Origin: Kribbella steppae
GTDB lineage: Bacteria > Actinomycetota > Actinomycetes > Propionibacteriales > Kribbellaceae
DNA length: 64,000 nt
Reading direction: 5' to 3'
Assembly (NCBI RefSeq): GCF_004342025.1
Contig: NZ_SLWN01000003.1
Coordinates: 558,001-622,000, forward strand
Numbering within the stretch: the stretch's first letter is position 1; the number at the start of each line of letters is the position of its first letter. Below are positions 17,343 through 25,736 of this stretch, piece after piece. The notes under the pieces were generated by a model that saw only the letters and a program-made list of their open reading frames with translations, was not told where the DNA came from and ran no database searches. The position numbers and the translations under genes are program-made.

Positions 17343-18206
17343 ATGTCTGTCGCGAGGGTTGCTGCTCTGACCTACTACCCGGTGAAGGGTCTGGCCGGGG
17401 TGTCCGTGGAGCAGGCCGAGGTGGGGCCGACCGGGCTCCGGCACGACCGGAACTTCATGCTCGTCGAGCCGGACGGGACGTTCCTGAGTCAGCGGAGCCT
17501 GCCTGCGATGGCTGCGCTGCGGGCCGAGGTCCTCGACGACGGGGCGGCGCTCCGCTTCACAGCACAGGGTGCTGCGGACCTCGAGATCCCGGTTCGGTAC
17601 GACGGCAAGCGGCGCGATGTCAGCCTGTTCGGGAAGTGGTTCGGCCAGGGTGTGGTGCAGGACCCGGCTGCGGACGAGTGGTTCTCCGCGCGGCTCGGCA
17701 AGCCCGCGGCGTTGGTCCGGGTGACGCCGGAGCACGAGCGGCCGGGGTGGGGAGTGCATCGCGGACAGACCGGGTTCGGTGACGCGCACGCGTTGCTGAT
17801 CACGTCCTTGTCCTCGCTGGACGGTCTGAACGAGCGGATCGTGGAACGCGGCGGCGACGCGATCCCGATGAACCGCTTCCGGCCGAACATCGTCGTGGCC
17901 GGCTGGCCCGAGCCGCACACCGAGGACAAGGTGCTGCGGATGTCGGCGGGTGCGGTGGAGATCGGCTACGCGGCCCGCTCGATCCGGTGCGCGGTCCCCA
18001 CGGTCGATCAGGCGACCGGCGAGAAGCGCGGTCCCGAGCCGACCCGGACGCTGGCGACGTACCGCCGGCAGCCGGACTACGGCGGCGGGGTCAGCTTCGG
18101 CACGAAGGCAGCAGTACTTGCCGAAGGCACCCTTCACGTACGCGATGAGATCTTGGTACATGACTGGATCCCGGAAGGCCCCGACCCGGCGCAGCTCACT
18201 CGGTAG
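17343..18206 (+). CDS. MOSC-domain protein (MOSC_N plus MOSC)
   Basis: 287 residues. N-terminal beta-barrel domain (LTYYPVKGLAG, GLRHDRNFMLV) and a C-terminal MOSC domain with FRPNIVV and the conserved Cys in RSIRCAVPTVDQATG, which in relatives such as mARC binds the molybdenum cofactor. Such proteins reduce N-hydroxylated compounds or carry sulfur; electron-transfer partners are not encoded here. Single gene with leaderless promoter. Confidence 0.9.
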   Translation: MSVARVAALTYYPVKGLAGVSVEQAEVGPTGLRHDRNFMLVEPDGTFLSQRSLPAMAALRAEVLDDGAALRFTAQGAADLEIPVRYDGKRRDVSLFGKWFGQGVVQDPAADEWFSARLGKPAALVRVTPEHERPGWGVHRGQTGFGDAHALLITSLSSLDGLNERIVERGGDAIPMNRFRPNIVVAGWPEPHTEDKVLRMSAGAVEIGYAARSIRCAVPTVDQATGEKRGPEPTRTLATYRRQPDYGGGVSFGTKAAVLAEGTLHVRDEILVHDWIPEGPDPAQLTR

Positions 18207-18209
18207 CCT

Positions 18210-18237
18210 GCAGACTCCACCAGTTCGGGGAGTCTGC
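18210..18237 (+). promoter_or_regulatory. Hairpin hiding the ribosome-binding site of the M1 peptidase
   Basis: GCAGACTCC (18210-18218) pairs perfectly with GGAGTCTGC (18229-18237). The right arm contains GGGGAG, the only ribosome-binding site for the ATG at 18240. A -10-like TAGCCT (18204-18209) lies just ahead, so the transcript may begin inside the left arm; the repeat could alternatively be an operator. Confidence 0.5.
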
Positions 18238-18239
18238 GC

Positions 18240-19511
18240 ATGCACCGGGTCTTCATGTTGTTGCTGCTGGCATCGATCTCGTTGTTCGCGGCACCGGTCG
18301 ACGGCGGTGTCGCGCGCGTCCCGGACCTTCCGTCGTACGACGTCGAACTGTCCGGCAGCGCCGACGGTACGACGTGGTCCGGGCGGGTGACTGTCGCCTT
18401 CACGAACACGTCGGACGAGCCGTTGCCGGAGATCTACCTGCGGTTGTGGGGCAATGTCCACGATTGCAAGGCGGTTGTGGTCAGGATCGGTGAATCGACT
18501 GGTGATTGCACCGTGGTGAAGGTGCCGCTGGCCGAGCCGCTGGCGCCCGGGAAGCGTACGTCCGTCGCCTTCGACGCGACGATGACTGCGCCGAACAGGC
18601 TCGATCGGTTCGGCCGGTCGGGGACGTACAGCTTCTTCGGGAATGCTCTGCCAGTGTTGGCGGTGCGTGACAACACAGGTTGGCATCTCGAGCCGGATGT
18701 GGGGATCGGTGAAAGCTTCTACACGGTGGCGGCCGACTTCCGGGTCCGCCTGACGCATACGGGCAATCTCGTCGTCCCGGCGACCGGAGTGACGACCGGA
18801 GTGACGACCGACGGTGTGACGATCGCCAAGCAGGTCAGGGATTTCGCCTGGGCAGCCGGGCCTTTCACGATGTCGGAGGCCACGTCGCCCGGTGGGACAA
18901 AGATCCGGACGTGGGCGACATCGACCGTTGCGCTGGCTGCTGTCGTCGATGCGCGGACCAAGGCGATGACTGCGCTCGACGACTTCGGGCGTCGGTTCGG
19001 CGCCTATCCGTATGGCGAGTTCGACCTGGTGCTGAACGATCGGTGGACGAAGTTCAGCGGGATGGAGTACCCGGGGTTCGTGCTGCTGATCTCACCGGCT
19101 AGTCCGGTGGTGCACGAGGTGGCGCACCAGTGGTGGTACGGCATCATCGGCAACAACGAGTACGCCGATCCCTGGCTGGACGAGGCCTTCGCGACGTACG
19201 CCACCGATCTGCACGAGGGCAACCACCGGCCTGCTTGCTGGCCGCGTTCGTTGCCCACCGCAATCACCAGTCCGATGTCGTACTGGCAGGCCCACCAGGC
19301 GTCGTACGGCGCTGTCGTCTACACGTACGGCGCTTGCATGCTGCACGACCTGGAACGCCTGATCGGCACACCGGCGATGGCTGGACTGCTGACGACGTAC
19401 GCGAAAGCCCATTGGCACGGAGTGAGCACTCCGGCCGACTTCAAGGCTGCCGCGCAAGCCGCCAGCGGCACCGACCTGACCTCCTTCTGGAGATCCCACG
19501 CAATGGGCTAG
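18240..19511 (+). CDS. Secreted M1-family zinc metallopeptidase
   Basis: 423 residues. Signal peptide about 1-22. Zinc site HEVAHQWW (His292, Glu293, His296) with the third ligand Glu315 nineteen residues later in WLDEAFATYA, as in M1 aminopeptidases. The GxMEN-like exopeptidase motif appears as SGMEYPG (about 270). It is shorter than full aminopeptidase N and lacks the large C-terminal helical domain, so it is the compact secreted type. The N-terminal beta domain carries several Cys. It probably acts on peptides outside the cell. Confidence 0.92.
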   Translation: MHRVFMLLLLASISLFAAPVDGGVARVPDLPSYDVELSGSADGTTWSGRVTVAFTNTSDEPLPEIYLRLWGNVHDCKAVVVRIGESTGDCTVVKVPLAEPLAPGKRTSVAFDATMTAPNRLDRFGRSGTYSFFGNALPVLAVRDNTGWHLEPDVGIGESFYTVAADFRVRLTHTGNLVVPATGVTTGVTTDGVTIAKQVRDFAWAAGPFTMSEATSPGGTKIRTWATSTVALAAVVDARTKAMTALDDFGRRFGAYPYGEFDLVLNDRWTKFSGMEYPGFVLLISPASPVVHEVAHQWWYGIIGNNEYADPWLDEAFATYATDLHEGNHRPACWPRSLPTAITSPMSYWQAHQASYGAVVYTYGACMLHDLERLIGTPAMAGLLTTYAKAHWHGVSTPADFKAAAQAASGTDLTSFWRSHAMG

Positions 19512-19583
19512 CAGCCAACCCGCGCCCGACCGGCGACGGCCGTGTAGCCGCAGGTGTAGTTACGCTCCGTGGTCGTCAAGGGG

Positions 19584-20348
19584 TTAGGCGACCTCGGTTG
19601 CGACACCGTGGGTGAGGAGTCGGAGTCGGTCGGAAAGGCCGGCCTGCTCGAAGGTTGTGGCGAGGCGGTCGGGGCCTTCGGAGAAGTGCGACCAGCCTTC
19701 GGTGTGGACCGGCACGATGGTGGCCGGGTTGAGGAGGTGGGCGGCCTCTGCCGCGGCTTGGGAGGTGAGCGTCAGTGGGGCGTTGTCCATCAAGGTGGTG
19801 CGAGCGGCGCCGGCGAAGAGGACGGCTACGTCGATCGGGGCGAAGCGATCAGCGATCTGTTTGACCAGGTCGACTGATGCGTTGTCGCCGGAGACGTAGA
19901 CGGTCGGCAGGTCCTCCGCGGTGAGGACGAAGCCGGTGACCACGCCGAGAACGGCCTCGGCGCCATCAGGGCCGTGGAGCGCGGGTACGCCGGTGACGGT
20001 GATGACGCCACCGTCCGGGCGCGCCAGGTCCACCGACTCCCAGTTCTCCAGACCGCGTGCGCCGGGAATCCGGGTGGCCGCACCTGGAGTCGACAGGACC
20101 ACCGGGACCGACGGCAGCAGCGCGCGGCCGGCGTCGTCGAGGTTGTCCTTGTGCTCGTCGTGCGACAGCAGGACGACGTCGACCGGGCCGAGCTCCGCGG
20201 CGGGCAGCGCCGGGCCGATCAGTTTGGTCATCACCCGACCGTTCGGCAGGACGTACTCCTGTGGTTCGTCGAACGCGGGGTCGGTCAGGATGGTCAGCCC
20301 ACCAAGGCTGATCAGTGCGGTCGGGCCACCGATGTGCGTGATCTTCAT
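19584..20348 (-). CDS. MBL-fold metal-dependent hydrolase, UlaG-like, altered metal motif
   Basis: 254 residues. Starts MKITHIGGPTALI as in UlaG/RomA-type beta-lactamase-fold proteins. The usual SHxHxDHxD motif is replaced by LLSHDEHKDNLD, so one metal His is missing and the site may bind only one metal; GDNAS and PVHTEGWSHFSEG give later ligands. Substrate unknown. It diverges from the GlxA-type regulator at 20433 with 84 bases between. Confidence 0.82.
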   Translation of the reverse strand: MKITHIGGPTALISLGGLTILTDPAFDEPQEYVLPNGRVMTKLIGPALPAAELGPVDVVLLSHDEHKDNLDDAGRALLPSVPVVLSTPGAATRIPGARGLENWESVDLARPDGGVITVTGVPALHGPDGAEAVLGVVTGFVLTAEDLPTVYVSGDNASVDLVKQIADRFAPIDVAVLFAGAARTTLMDNAPLTLTSQAAAEAAHLLNPATIVPVHTEGWSHFSEGPDRLATTFEQAGLSDRLRLLTHGVATEVA

Positions 20349-20420
20349 GGCATCGATCGTCGCCCGCCGCTTCGGCGATCACCATTGGCCCGAGAGCCAC
20401 AGTTCCTGAAGATCGGGCCA

Positions 20421-20432
20421 TATGCTGGTTCC
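20421..20432 (+). promoter_or_regulatory. Probable leaderless promoter of the second GlxA-type gene
   Basis: TATGCT (20421-20426) fits TANNNT and lies 6 bases before the ATG at 20433. Confidence 0.5.
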
Positions 20433-21416
20433 ATGCGCACTGTCGCCGTCCTCGCCTTCGACCAGATGAGCCCGTTCCATCTCTCCGTCCCGTGCCTGGT
20501 GCTCGGCGACCGCCTCGGTCAGCCGGGCGAGTACGACGTCCGCGTCTGCGCCGAACGACCCGGATCGATGCGGACCAACGCCGGCTTCGGGATCACGGTC
20601 GACCACGGGCTCGAGGCGATGGACGCGGCGGACGTGGTGATCCTGCCGAGTTGGCAGCCGGATCGCGAACCATCCGCCGTACTGATCGACACCATCCGGC
20701 GGGCACACGACCGCGGCGCCACTGTGGTCGGGTTGTGCATCGGGGCATTCCTGGTCGCGGCGAGCGGGATCGCGGACGGCCGAGAGGTCGTCACGCACTG
20801 GAAGTGGGCGGACCAACTGCAAGCGGCGTACCCGGGCATCAAGGTCCGCGCGGACGTGCTGTGGTCCGACCTCGGCGATCTCGTCACCTCGGCCGGGACC
20901 GCCGCATCGATCGACTGCTGTCTGCATCTCGTCCGCACGCACTACGGCGTCGAGTTGGCCGAGCGGCTGGCCCGGAGCATCGTCGTCGCACCGCATCGCA
21001 GCGGCTCGCAGGCGCAGTACATCCCGGTCCCCATCCCGCCCGATCCCAGCGACGACGTGATCGAGAAGGCGATGGTGTGGGCCCGCGCCCGGCTCGATCA
21101 GCCCGTGTCGCTGGACGAATGGGCGGCCGCGGTGGCGCTGTCCCGTCGGACCTTCACCAGGCAGTTCCGGGCGCGCACCGGCAGCTCCGGGCAGGCCTGG
21201 CTGCTACGCCAGCGGCTCGATCGGGCCCGGCTGTTGCTGGAGACCACCGATCACCCGGTCGAACGCGTTGCAGGCGAAAGCGGCTTCGGCAGCAGCGCAG
21301 CCCTCCGCCACCACTTCCACACAGTTCTCGGTACGACGCCACAGCGGCATCGTCAGGAGTTCGGCGGACTCACAGCAGGAGCAGGAGGGTATACAGGGCC
21401 GGCGCCGCGAAGGTGA
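20433..21416 (+). CDS. GlxA-family transcriptional regulator (DJ-1/PfpI plus AraC HTH)
   Basis: 327 residues, same build as the gene at 9482: DJ-1/PfpI domain with VVGLCIGAFLVAASG (nucleophile Cys) and a C-terminal AraC HTH with LSRRTFTRQFRARTGSSGQAWL and AALRHHFHTVLGTTPQRHR. It faces an MBL-fold hydrolase that it may control. The last 47 bases overlap the convergent small membrane-protein gene. The two GlxA genes are clearly different in sequence, so they are not a recent duplication. Confidence 0.92.
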   Translation: MRTVAVLAFDQMSPFHLSVPCLVLGDRLGQPGEYDVRVCAERPGSMRTNAGFGITVDHGLEAMDAADVVILPSWQPDREPSAVLIDTIRRAHDRGATVVGLCIGAFLVAASGIADGREVVTHWKWADQLQAAYPGIKVRADVLWSDLGDLVTSAGTAASIDCCLHLVRTHYGVELAERLARSIVVAPHRSGSQAQYIPVPIPPDPSDDVIEKAMVWARARLDQPVSLDEWAAAVALSRRTFTRQFRARTGSSGQAWLLRQRLDRARLLLETTDHPVERVAGESGFGSSAALRHHFHTVLGTTPQRHRQEFGGLTAGAGGYTGPAPRR

Positions 21417-21630
21417 CCAGGAGGATCCAGGCCATCAGCCGGTGACCCGCTTTGCCGCGATCGAGGGACGAGGCGAAGTAGAGTACGGCGCCTTCCTCGG
21501 TGTGACGGCTCAGGCCCATCCGCTTGGCCTCTTCCGGGCGCGGATCGGGACGCTCGTCGGCGAACGCGTCCGGCGGGATCCCGAAGTGGGCGGGCCGGGG
21601 CGGGTCCAGGTCGTCGCGTTCCCCGTACAT
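21370..21630 (-). CDS. Small C-terminally anchored membrane protein, unknown
   Basis: 86 residues: a charged, proline-rich head (about 1-55) and one C-terminal membrane helix (MAWILLVTFAAPALYTLLLLL region). I do not recognise a family. ATG at 21630 has GGAGG four bases upstream, which decides the start. It lies 79 bases downstream of the first CAP protein gene on the same strand and could be its operon partner. Confidence 0.65.
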   Translation of the reverse strand: MYGERDDLDPPRPAHFGIPPDAFADERPDPRPEEAKRMGLSRHTEEGAVLYFASSLDRGKAGHRLMAWILLVTFAAPALYTLLLLL

Positions 21631-21709
21631 CCGGCCTCCGCAGGGTTGGTGGACCAAGGGTCGTTCCCTCCCATGGTCGCACCAACTCCCGGCGAAAGTG
21701 CGCTCCGTC

Positions 21710-23452
21710 TTACGTGAAATCCGCGACCCAGGCGACCCGGGTCTTCGTGCTGCACACGAGCGGGCAGAGCAGGCCTTCCCTGTACGGCGCGTCGGCCGAC
21801 CCAACCCCCAGTGTCGTCAGGCCGCAGTTGAGGATCGTGCTCTTGCTCTGCGCCATCATCTGGTCGAAAGCCTGCTGAGCGGTGTAGTCCTCGCCGCCGG
21901 CCGTCGAGTTCGACCCACTGGAGGAGTTGGTGTTGCCGGACTTGGCGCGCTGGGTGGCATCGCTTCCGGCGCTCGCGCTGACATCGCTGTCGCGCTTCAG
22001 CGGTGCACATCCCTTGTTCACGCGTGCGTTGTCGATCAGCTGGAACAGCTGGAGCTCGTCGCCCGACATGTTGCCGTCGTCCACCGGCGGGGGCGGGGTG
22101 GTTTTGGGCGGTGCGGTCGGGCGGGTTGCGGTGGTGCGGTCGGGGGTTGGGGTGGAGCGGGTGGGTGCCGTGGTCGTGCCGTCCTCGGTCGACTTCGAGG
22201 TCGGGCCGTCGGTGGGTTCCGTCGACGACGGGGTGGAGGTCGGCGTGGCCGAGTCCGTCGGCGTCGGGGTCGCGCTCGGCTTGACCGGCGGCGTACTCAC
22301 CTTGGAACTCGGGGGATTGACGACCGGCTTGGTCGTCGGGGTGACGTAGGTGTCGTCGGTCCGCGTGACGATCGGGACCGACGCGTCGGCCTCGTCGTTC
22401 TGCGGCTGATGCAGCAGGATCCAGGAGATCGGCGTGATCACCAGGAGGACGGATGCGATCGCGATCAACGGCCGCCGCGCCCGCGATCCGCCGTCGGCAG
22501 ACCGAGCGGCTGCGCGCGAACCGCCGCGTCCGCCGCCCCCACCTGAGGCAGCCGCCGTGGTCCGACCGGAGGCAGCCGCGGTCGCAGTACCGGCAGCGGA
22601 CGTGGTTGCGGCGGCGCCGATCCGGGAGCCTGAGGTTCCGGTGGGCGCCGGCTCGGAGTCGGCATCGGCCGTCGCGGCGAAGCGCCGACCCGTCCGCGAC
22701 GCCGGCTCGGTCGTAGAGCCCGCGGGGGACTGTGTCACCCAGGACGGCGAACCGCTGGCCGCCGCACGCGAGTACGACCGCGACGAGGCGGTCTCGCCCA
22801 GGCCAGAGCCCGAGTCCGGTGTTCCACCCGCCGCGGATGCGCGCGAGTAGGACCGCGAGGAGGCGGTCTCGCCCAGACCGGACTCGCTCGCGCGGGAGTA
22901 CGACCGGGACGAGGCGGAGTCACCCAGGCCGGAGCCTGCGTCGGGCGTCGTACCGGCTGCTGATGCGCTGGTGTAGGACCGCGAGGAGGCGGTCTCGCCG
23001 AGCCCGGATTCGCTGGCGCGGAAGTACGAACGCGACGAGGCGGAGTCACCCAGACCGGATTCGCTTGCGCGGGTGTACGACCGCGACGAGGCGGTTTCGC
23101 CCAGGCCGGAGTCGCTGGCGCGGGTGTAGGACCGGGGCGTGGCGGTGTCGCCGGGGCCGGTTCCTACGCTGGAGGGGGAACTCGGGCGGGCGATCGGCTG
23201 GGTCCCGGCGCCTGGGGCGGACTGGGTGTTCGCCCAGAACGGGGACTCGTTGGCCGCGCCCGCGGACTGTGCGGTCGCCCAGAACGGCGACTCGTCACTG
23301 GTCCGTGGTGCGTACCGGGGCGGCTCCGGTGGGGGCGGCGGAGTGGTCTCCGCCGGAGTGGGGCGGTTGGCCGCGCTGGAGCGGGATCCGCGGGATGCCG
23401 CCCGGGTCGCCTTCCTGCGTGGCTTGTACCGGCCGTTGCCGGACTCGGACAT
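21710..23452 (-). CDS. Membrane-anchored protein with repeat-rich head and degenerate CAP/SCP domain
   Basis: 580 residues. Cytoplasmic part 1-328: Arg-rich start, two ESPFWA repeats (about 54-75), then seven GLGETASSRSY-type repeats (99-233). One membrane helix (about 329-347), a Thr/Pro/Ser-rich outside stalk (about 355-465) and a C-terminal CAP-like domain with four Cys. The domain keeps LIDNARVNKGCAPL and ILNCGLTTLGVG but has lost the His of the HxxDM segment, the GENIA segment and the GHRKNIL motif of its two neighbours, so it is probably inactive as a CAP protein. It is the last of three related genes on this strand. Repeated Arg-Ala-Ser motifs could be targets of Ser/Thr kinases. Confidence 0.75.
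   Translation of the reverse strand: MSESGNGRYKPRRKATRAASRGSRSSAANRPTPAETTPPPPPEPPRYAPRTSDESPFWATAQSAGAANESPFWANTQSAPGAGTQPIARPSSPSSVGTGPGDTATPRSYTRASDSGLGETASSRSYTRASESGLGDSASSRSYFRASESGLGETASSRSYTSASAAGTTPDAGSGLGDSASSRSYSRASESGLGETASSRSYSRASAAGGTPDSGSGLGETASSRSYSRAAASGSPSWVTQSPAGSTTEPASRTGRRFAATADADSEPAPTGTSGSRIGAAATTSAAGTATAAASGRTTAAASGGGGGRGGSRAAARSADGGSRARRPLIAIASVLLVITPISWILLHQPQNDEADASVPIVTRTDDTYVTPTTKPVVNPPSSKVSTPPVKPSATPTPTDSATPTSTPSSTEPTDGPTSKSTEDGTTTAPTRSTPTPDRTTATRPTAPPKTTPPPPVDDGNMSGDELQLFQLIDNARVNKGCAPLKRDSDVSASAGSDATQRAKSGNTNSSSGSNSTAGGEDYTAQQAFDQMMAQSKSTILNCGLTTLGVGSADAPYREGLLCPLVCSTKTRVAWVADFT
22754..23158 (-). repeat. Seven in-frame coding repeats of 17 or 25 codons
   Basis: Within the gene at 21710-23452. 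Five units of 17 residues (GLGETASSRSYTRASES type) and two expanded units of 25 with an added AAGTTPDAGS-like insert. Small changes alternate (GET/GDS, SYT/SYF/SYS). The high similarity at the DNA level suggests recent unit duplication or gene conversion. Confidence 0.85.
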
Positions 23453-23640
23453 TATTTCGTTGTTCCCTTCACTGTCTCGCCCCCAAGACGTGCCTCACCA
23501 TTCGTCTCACCGGAGCCCCCCAGGACGGACCGGCGACATGACAAGGACGGATCTACCCGCAGTGACCGGCCACGAACCGGCCGGACGTTGTGGCCGTGAG
23601 ACAACATCTCCGCCACACTCGGTGTGTTCGACACAATGAC

Positions 23641-24603
23641 TCAGCTCCGGCCGAAGTCCTGGACCCAGCTGCCTGGGCCCCAGTCGGATCGGACCTGACC
23701 CGGGTCGTAGCCGATGCCGATCGACGTGAACCGGCAGTTCAGGATGTTCTTGCGATGCCCATCGCTCTTCATCCAGGCCGCTACGACCTTCTGCGCGCTG
23801 TCGTAGCCGGCGGCGATGTTCTCGCCCCAGCCCGAGCCGCGGTATCCGGCAGCCGACATCCGGTCACCCGGGTCCTGGCCGTCGGGGTTCGTGTGATCCA
23901 TGTAGTGCCGGCGGACCATGTCGGACGCGTGCTTCCCGGCCGCCGAGACCAGCGCGCTGTCCAGCCGGAGCGGACCGCAGCCCTGCTGCTCCCGGATCGC
24001 GTTGGTGTAGTTGAGCACCTCGCGCTCCTGCGAGTTCGTGCCGCCACCGCTGACGGGCGGCTGCGATGTCGTCGGGTCCCTCGGCCGGGGCTCGGTGGTC
24101 CGGGTCTTCGTCGGCGTGGTGCCCGTCGGCCGGGGCTGCTGGGTGGTTCTGGAGTCCGTGGTGCGCGGAGCCGTCGGGCTCACCGTCACGGTCGTCACGC
24201 TGCCGGTCGGTGCGGTGGTGACGATGCTCGTGGGTGAACCGGTCGGGGTCGTGGCCGGTGTGTCCGAGGTCGACGTCGACGCGGCCGAGCCGAGTGCCGG
24301 CGTACCGGCAACGGTCGTGGTGGTTCCGTTCAGAAGCGTCGCGGTGACCGTGCTGCCCGGCGTACCGGAAGGATTGGTGCCGTCGACAACAGAGCGGCCG
24401 GCGTCGTCCCGGGTGTCCTCGGAGACGTTCAGGACCTTGGTCGCGCCGTCGACGGTCGAACCGTCGCGGGACATCAGCCAGACCACCGGGCCGATGGCGA
24501 GCAGGACGGACAACGCGCTGACGATCGGGCCGATCAGGCCACGGCTCCGCCGGGGAGCTCGTCTACTGCCGCGGTGCCGCCGGGGGGTAGGCGAATCCGT
24601 CAT
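23641..24603 (-). CDS. Membrane-anchored CAP/SCP-domain protein
   Basis: 320 residues. Arg-rich cytoplasmic head (1-22), one membrane helix (about 23-44), a Thr-rich stalk (about 60-190) and a CAP domain (about 195-320) with the full set: HASDMVRRHYMDH, GENIAAGY, GHRKNILNC and a closing WGPGSWVQDFG. Bacterial CAP proteins of this kind are outside the membrane; roles in wall or lipid binding and proteolysis have been proposed but are unproven for most. The middle of three adjacent paralogues, with 188 bases to the next gene. Confidence 0.92.
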   Translation of the reverse strand: MTDSPTPRRHRGSRRAPRRSRGLIGPIVSALSVLLAIGPVVWLMSRDGSTVDGATKVLNVSEDTRDDAGRSVVDGTNPSGTPGSTVTATLLNGTTTTVAGTPALGSAASTSTSDTPATTPTGSPTSIVTTAPTGSVTTVTVSPTAPRTTDSRTTQQPRPTGTTPTKTRTTEPRPRDPTTSQPPVSGGGTNSQEREVLNYTNAIREQQGCGPLRLDSALVSAAGKHASDMVRRHYMDHTNPDGQDPGDRMSAAGYRGSGWGENIAAGYDSAQKVVAAWMKSDGHRKNILNCRFTSIGIGYDPGQVRSDWGPGSWVQDFGRS

Positions 24604-24850
24604 GGGTGGGCGAATCCTCTTCGTTTTCGTCGTACCGAGTGCTCGTCGTTCCCCGCGTTGCAGTTGTTGCCAGGCCCCCCTGGTTACCGAACAGCGACCT
24701 TAACCGACCGTAGAGGTCACCGTTACAGATTCGCGACGCCTCTTAACGAACCCTGAAGGTTCCCCCTCGGCGCGCCTGGGCAAACGCTTAACCGGGGGAA
24801 GTTCGCGCGGCAGGAAGCTGCCAGAATGCGCGCGTCCGCGACCGTTGCTG

Positions 24851-25642
24851 TCAGCCGCCGAAGTCCTGCACCCAGCTGCCGTTGCCCCACTCGGGTTTCA
24901 CCTGGCCGCCGTCGTACCCGATGCCGATCACCGTGTAGGTGCAGTTGAGGATGTTCTTGCGGTGCCCCTCGCTGTTCATCCAGCCCTCGACCACGGCCGC
25001 CGGGCTCTTGTAGCCGACCGCGATGTTCTCGGCCATCGCGCCGCCGCGGTATCCGGCCGCCTTCATCCGGTCGAACGGGCTGCGGCCGTCCAGGCTGTCG
25101 TGAGCGAAGTAATGCCGGTCGACCATGTCGGCCGCGTGCGCCTCGGCGGCGTCCGTCAGCGCGCTGTTCGTCCGCAGTGGACCGCAGCCGGCCTTGGCCC
25201 GCTCGTCGTTCGTCAGCTTCAGCACCTGCGCTTCGGCCGTACCCGATCCACCGGACGGCGCACTGGTCGTCGTCTTGGTGGCCGTAGGCGTCGTGGTGCG
25301 CGTCGGCTTCGGCGTGGGCTTCGTCGTCCGGGTGCCCTCCCGGCTCGGTGCTGTCGTCGATCGACGTGGAGTCGGGGTCGTGGTCTTCGGCCGGGTCGGC
25401 GTGGCTTTCGGAACAGGCGTCGTACGGCGGGGAGGAGTGGATGACGGGGTCGCCGAGATGCTCGGTGTGAGAGACGCGTCATCCGTCGCAGTCGTCAAGG
25501 GCCGGTCCTGGCTGGTCAGGACGTTCGCGGTCCGGTCCAGCACGAACCACCCGATGCCGGCGATCAGCACCAATGCGGTGAGCGAGGCCAGGACCGGCCC
25601 GATCACTCCATAGCGCTGCTGCGGGCGTTTGTGGCTCGTCAT
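24851..25642 (-). CDS. Membrane-anchored CAP/SCP-domain protein
   Basis: 263 residues. Basic head (1-11), membrane helix (about 12-33), Pro/Thr-rich stalk (about 55-135) and a complete CAP domain (about 137-263): HAADMVDRHYFAH, ENIAVGY, GHRKNILNC and WGNGSWVQDFGG. Closest relative in the window is the next gene downstream, with the same closing sequence. Single 247-base gap separates the two, long enough for a separate promoter. Confidence 0.92.
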   Translation of the reverse strand: MTSHKRPQQRYGVIGPVLASLTALVLIAGIGWFVLDRTANVLTSQDRPLTTATDDASLTPSISATPSSTPPRRTTPVPKATPTRPKTTTPTPRRSTTAPSREGTRTTKPTPKPTRTTTPTATKTTTSAPSGGSGTAEAQVLKLTNDERAKAGCGPLRTNSALTDAAEAHAADMVDRHYFAHDSLDGRSPFDRMKAAGYRGGAMAENIAVGYKSPAAVVEGWMNSEGHRKNILNCTYTVIGIGYDGGQVKPEWGNGSWVQDFGG

Positions 25643-25707
25643 GGTGTGCAGCCTTGCCCACCTCAGGCGGGCATCACTCCCCGCCCTCGCCGCACTTCAC
25701 GAACCTT

Positions 25708-25718
25708 TGACAATGTCA
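25708..25718. promoter_or_regulatory. Short palindrome upstream of the CAP gene at 25642
   Basis: TGACA-A-TGTCA, an 11-base palindrome in an AT-richer patch 66 bases upstream of the CAP start and 19 bases after the end of the acetyltransferase gene. It may be a regulator site; the evidence is only its symmetry and place. Confidence 0.25.
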
Positions 25719-25736
25719 TGCGTTTGAACGAAACGG

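Noticed and set aside
22754..23158. CRISPR-like or mobile repeat
   Set aside because: The repeats keep the reading frame of one protein and vary by codon-size steps, so they are coding repeats.
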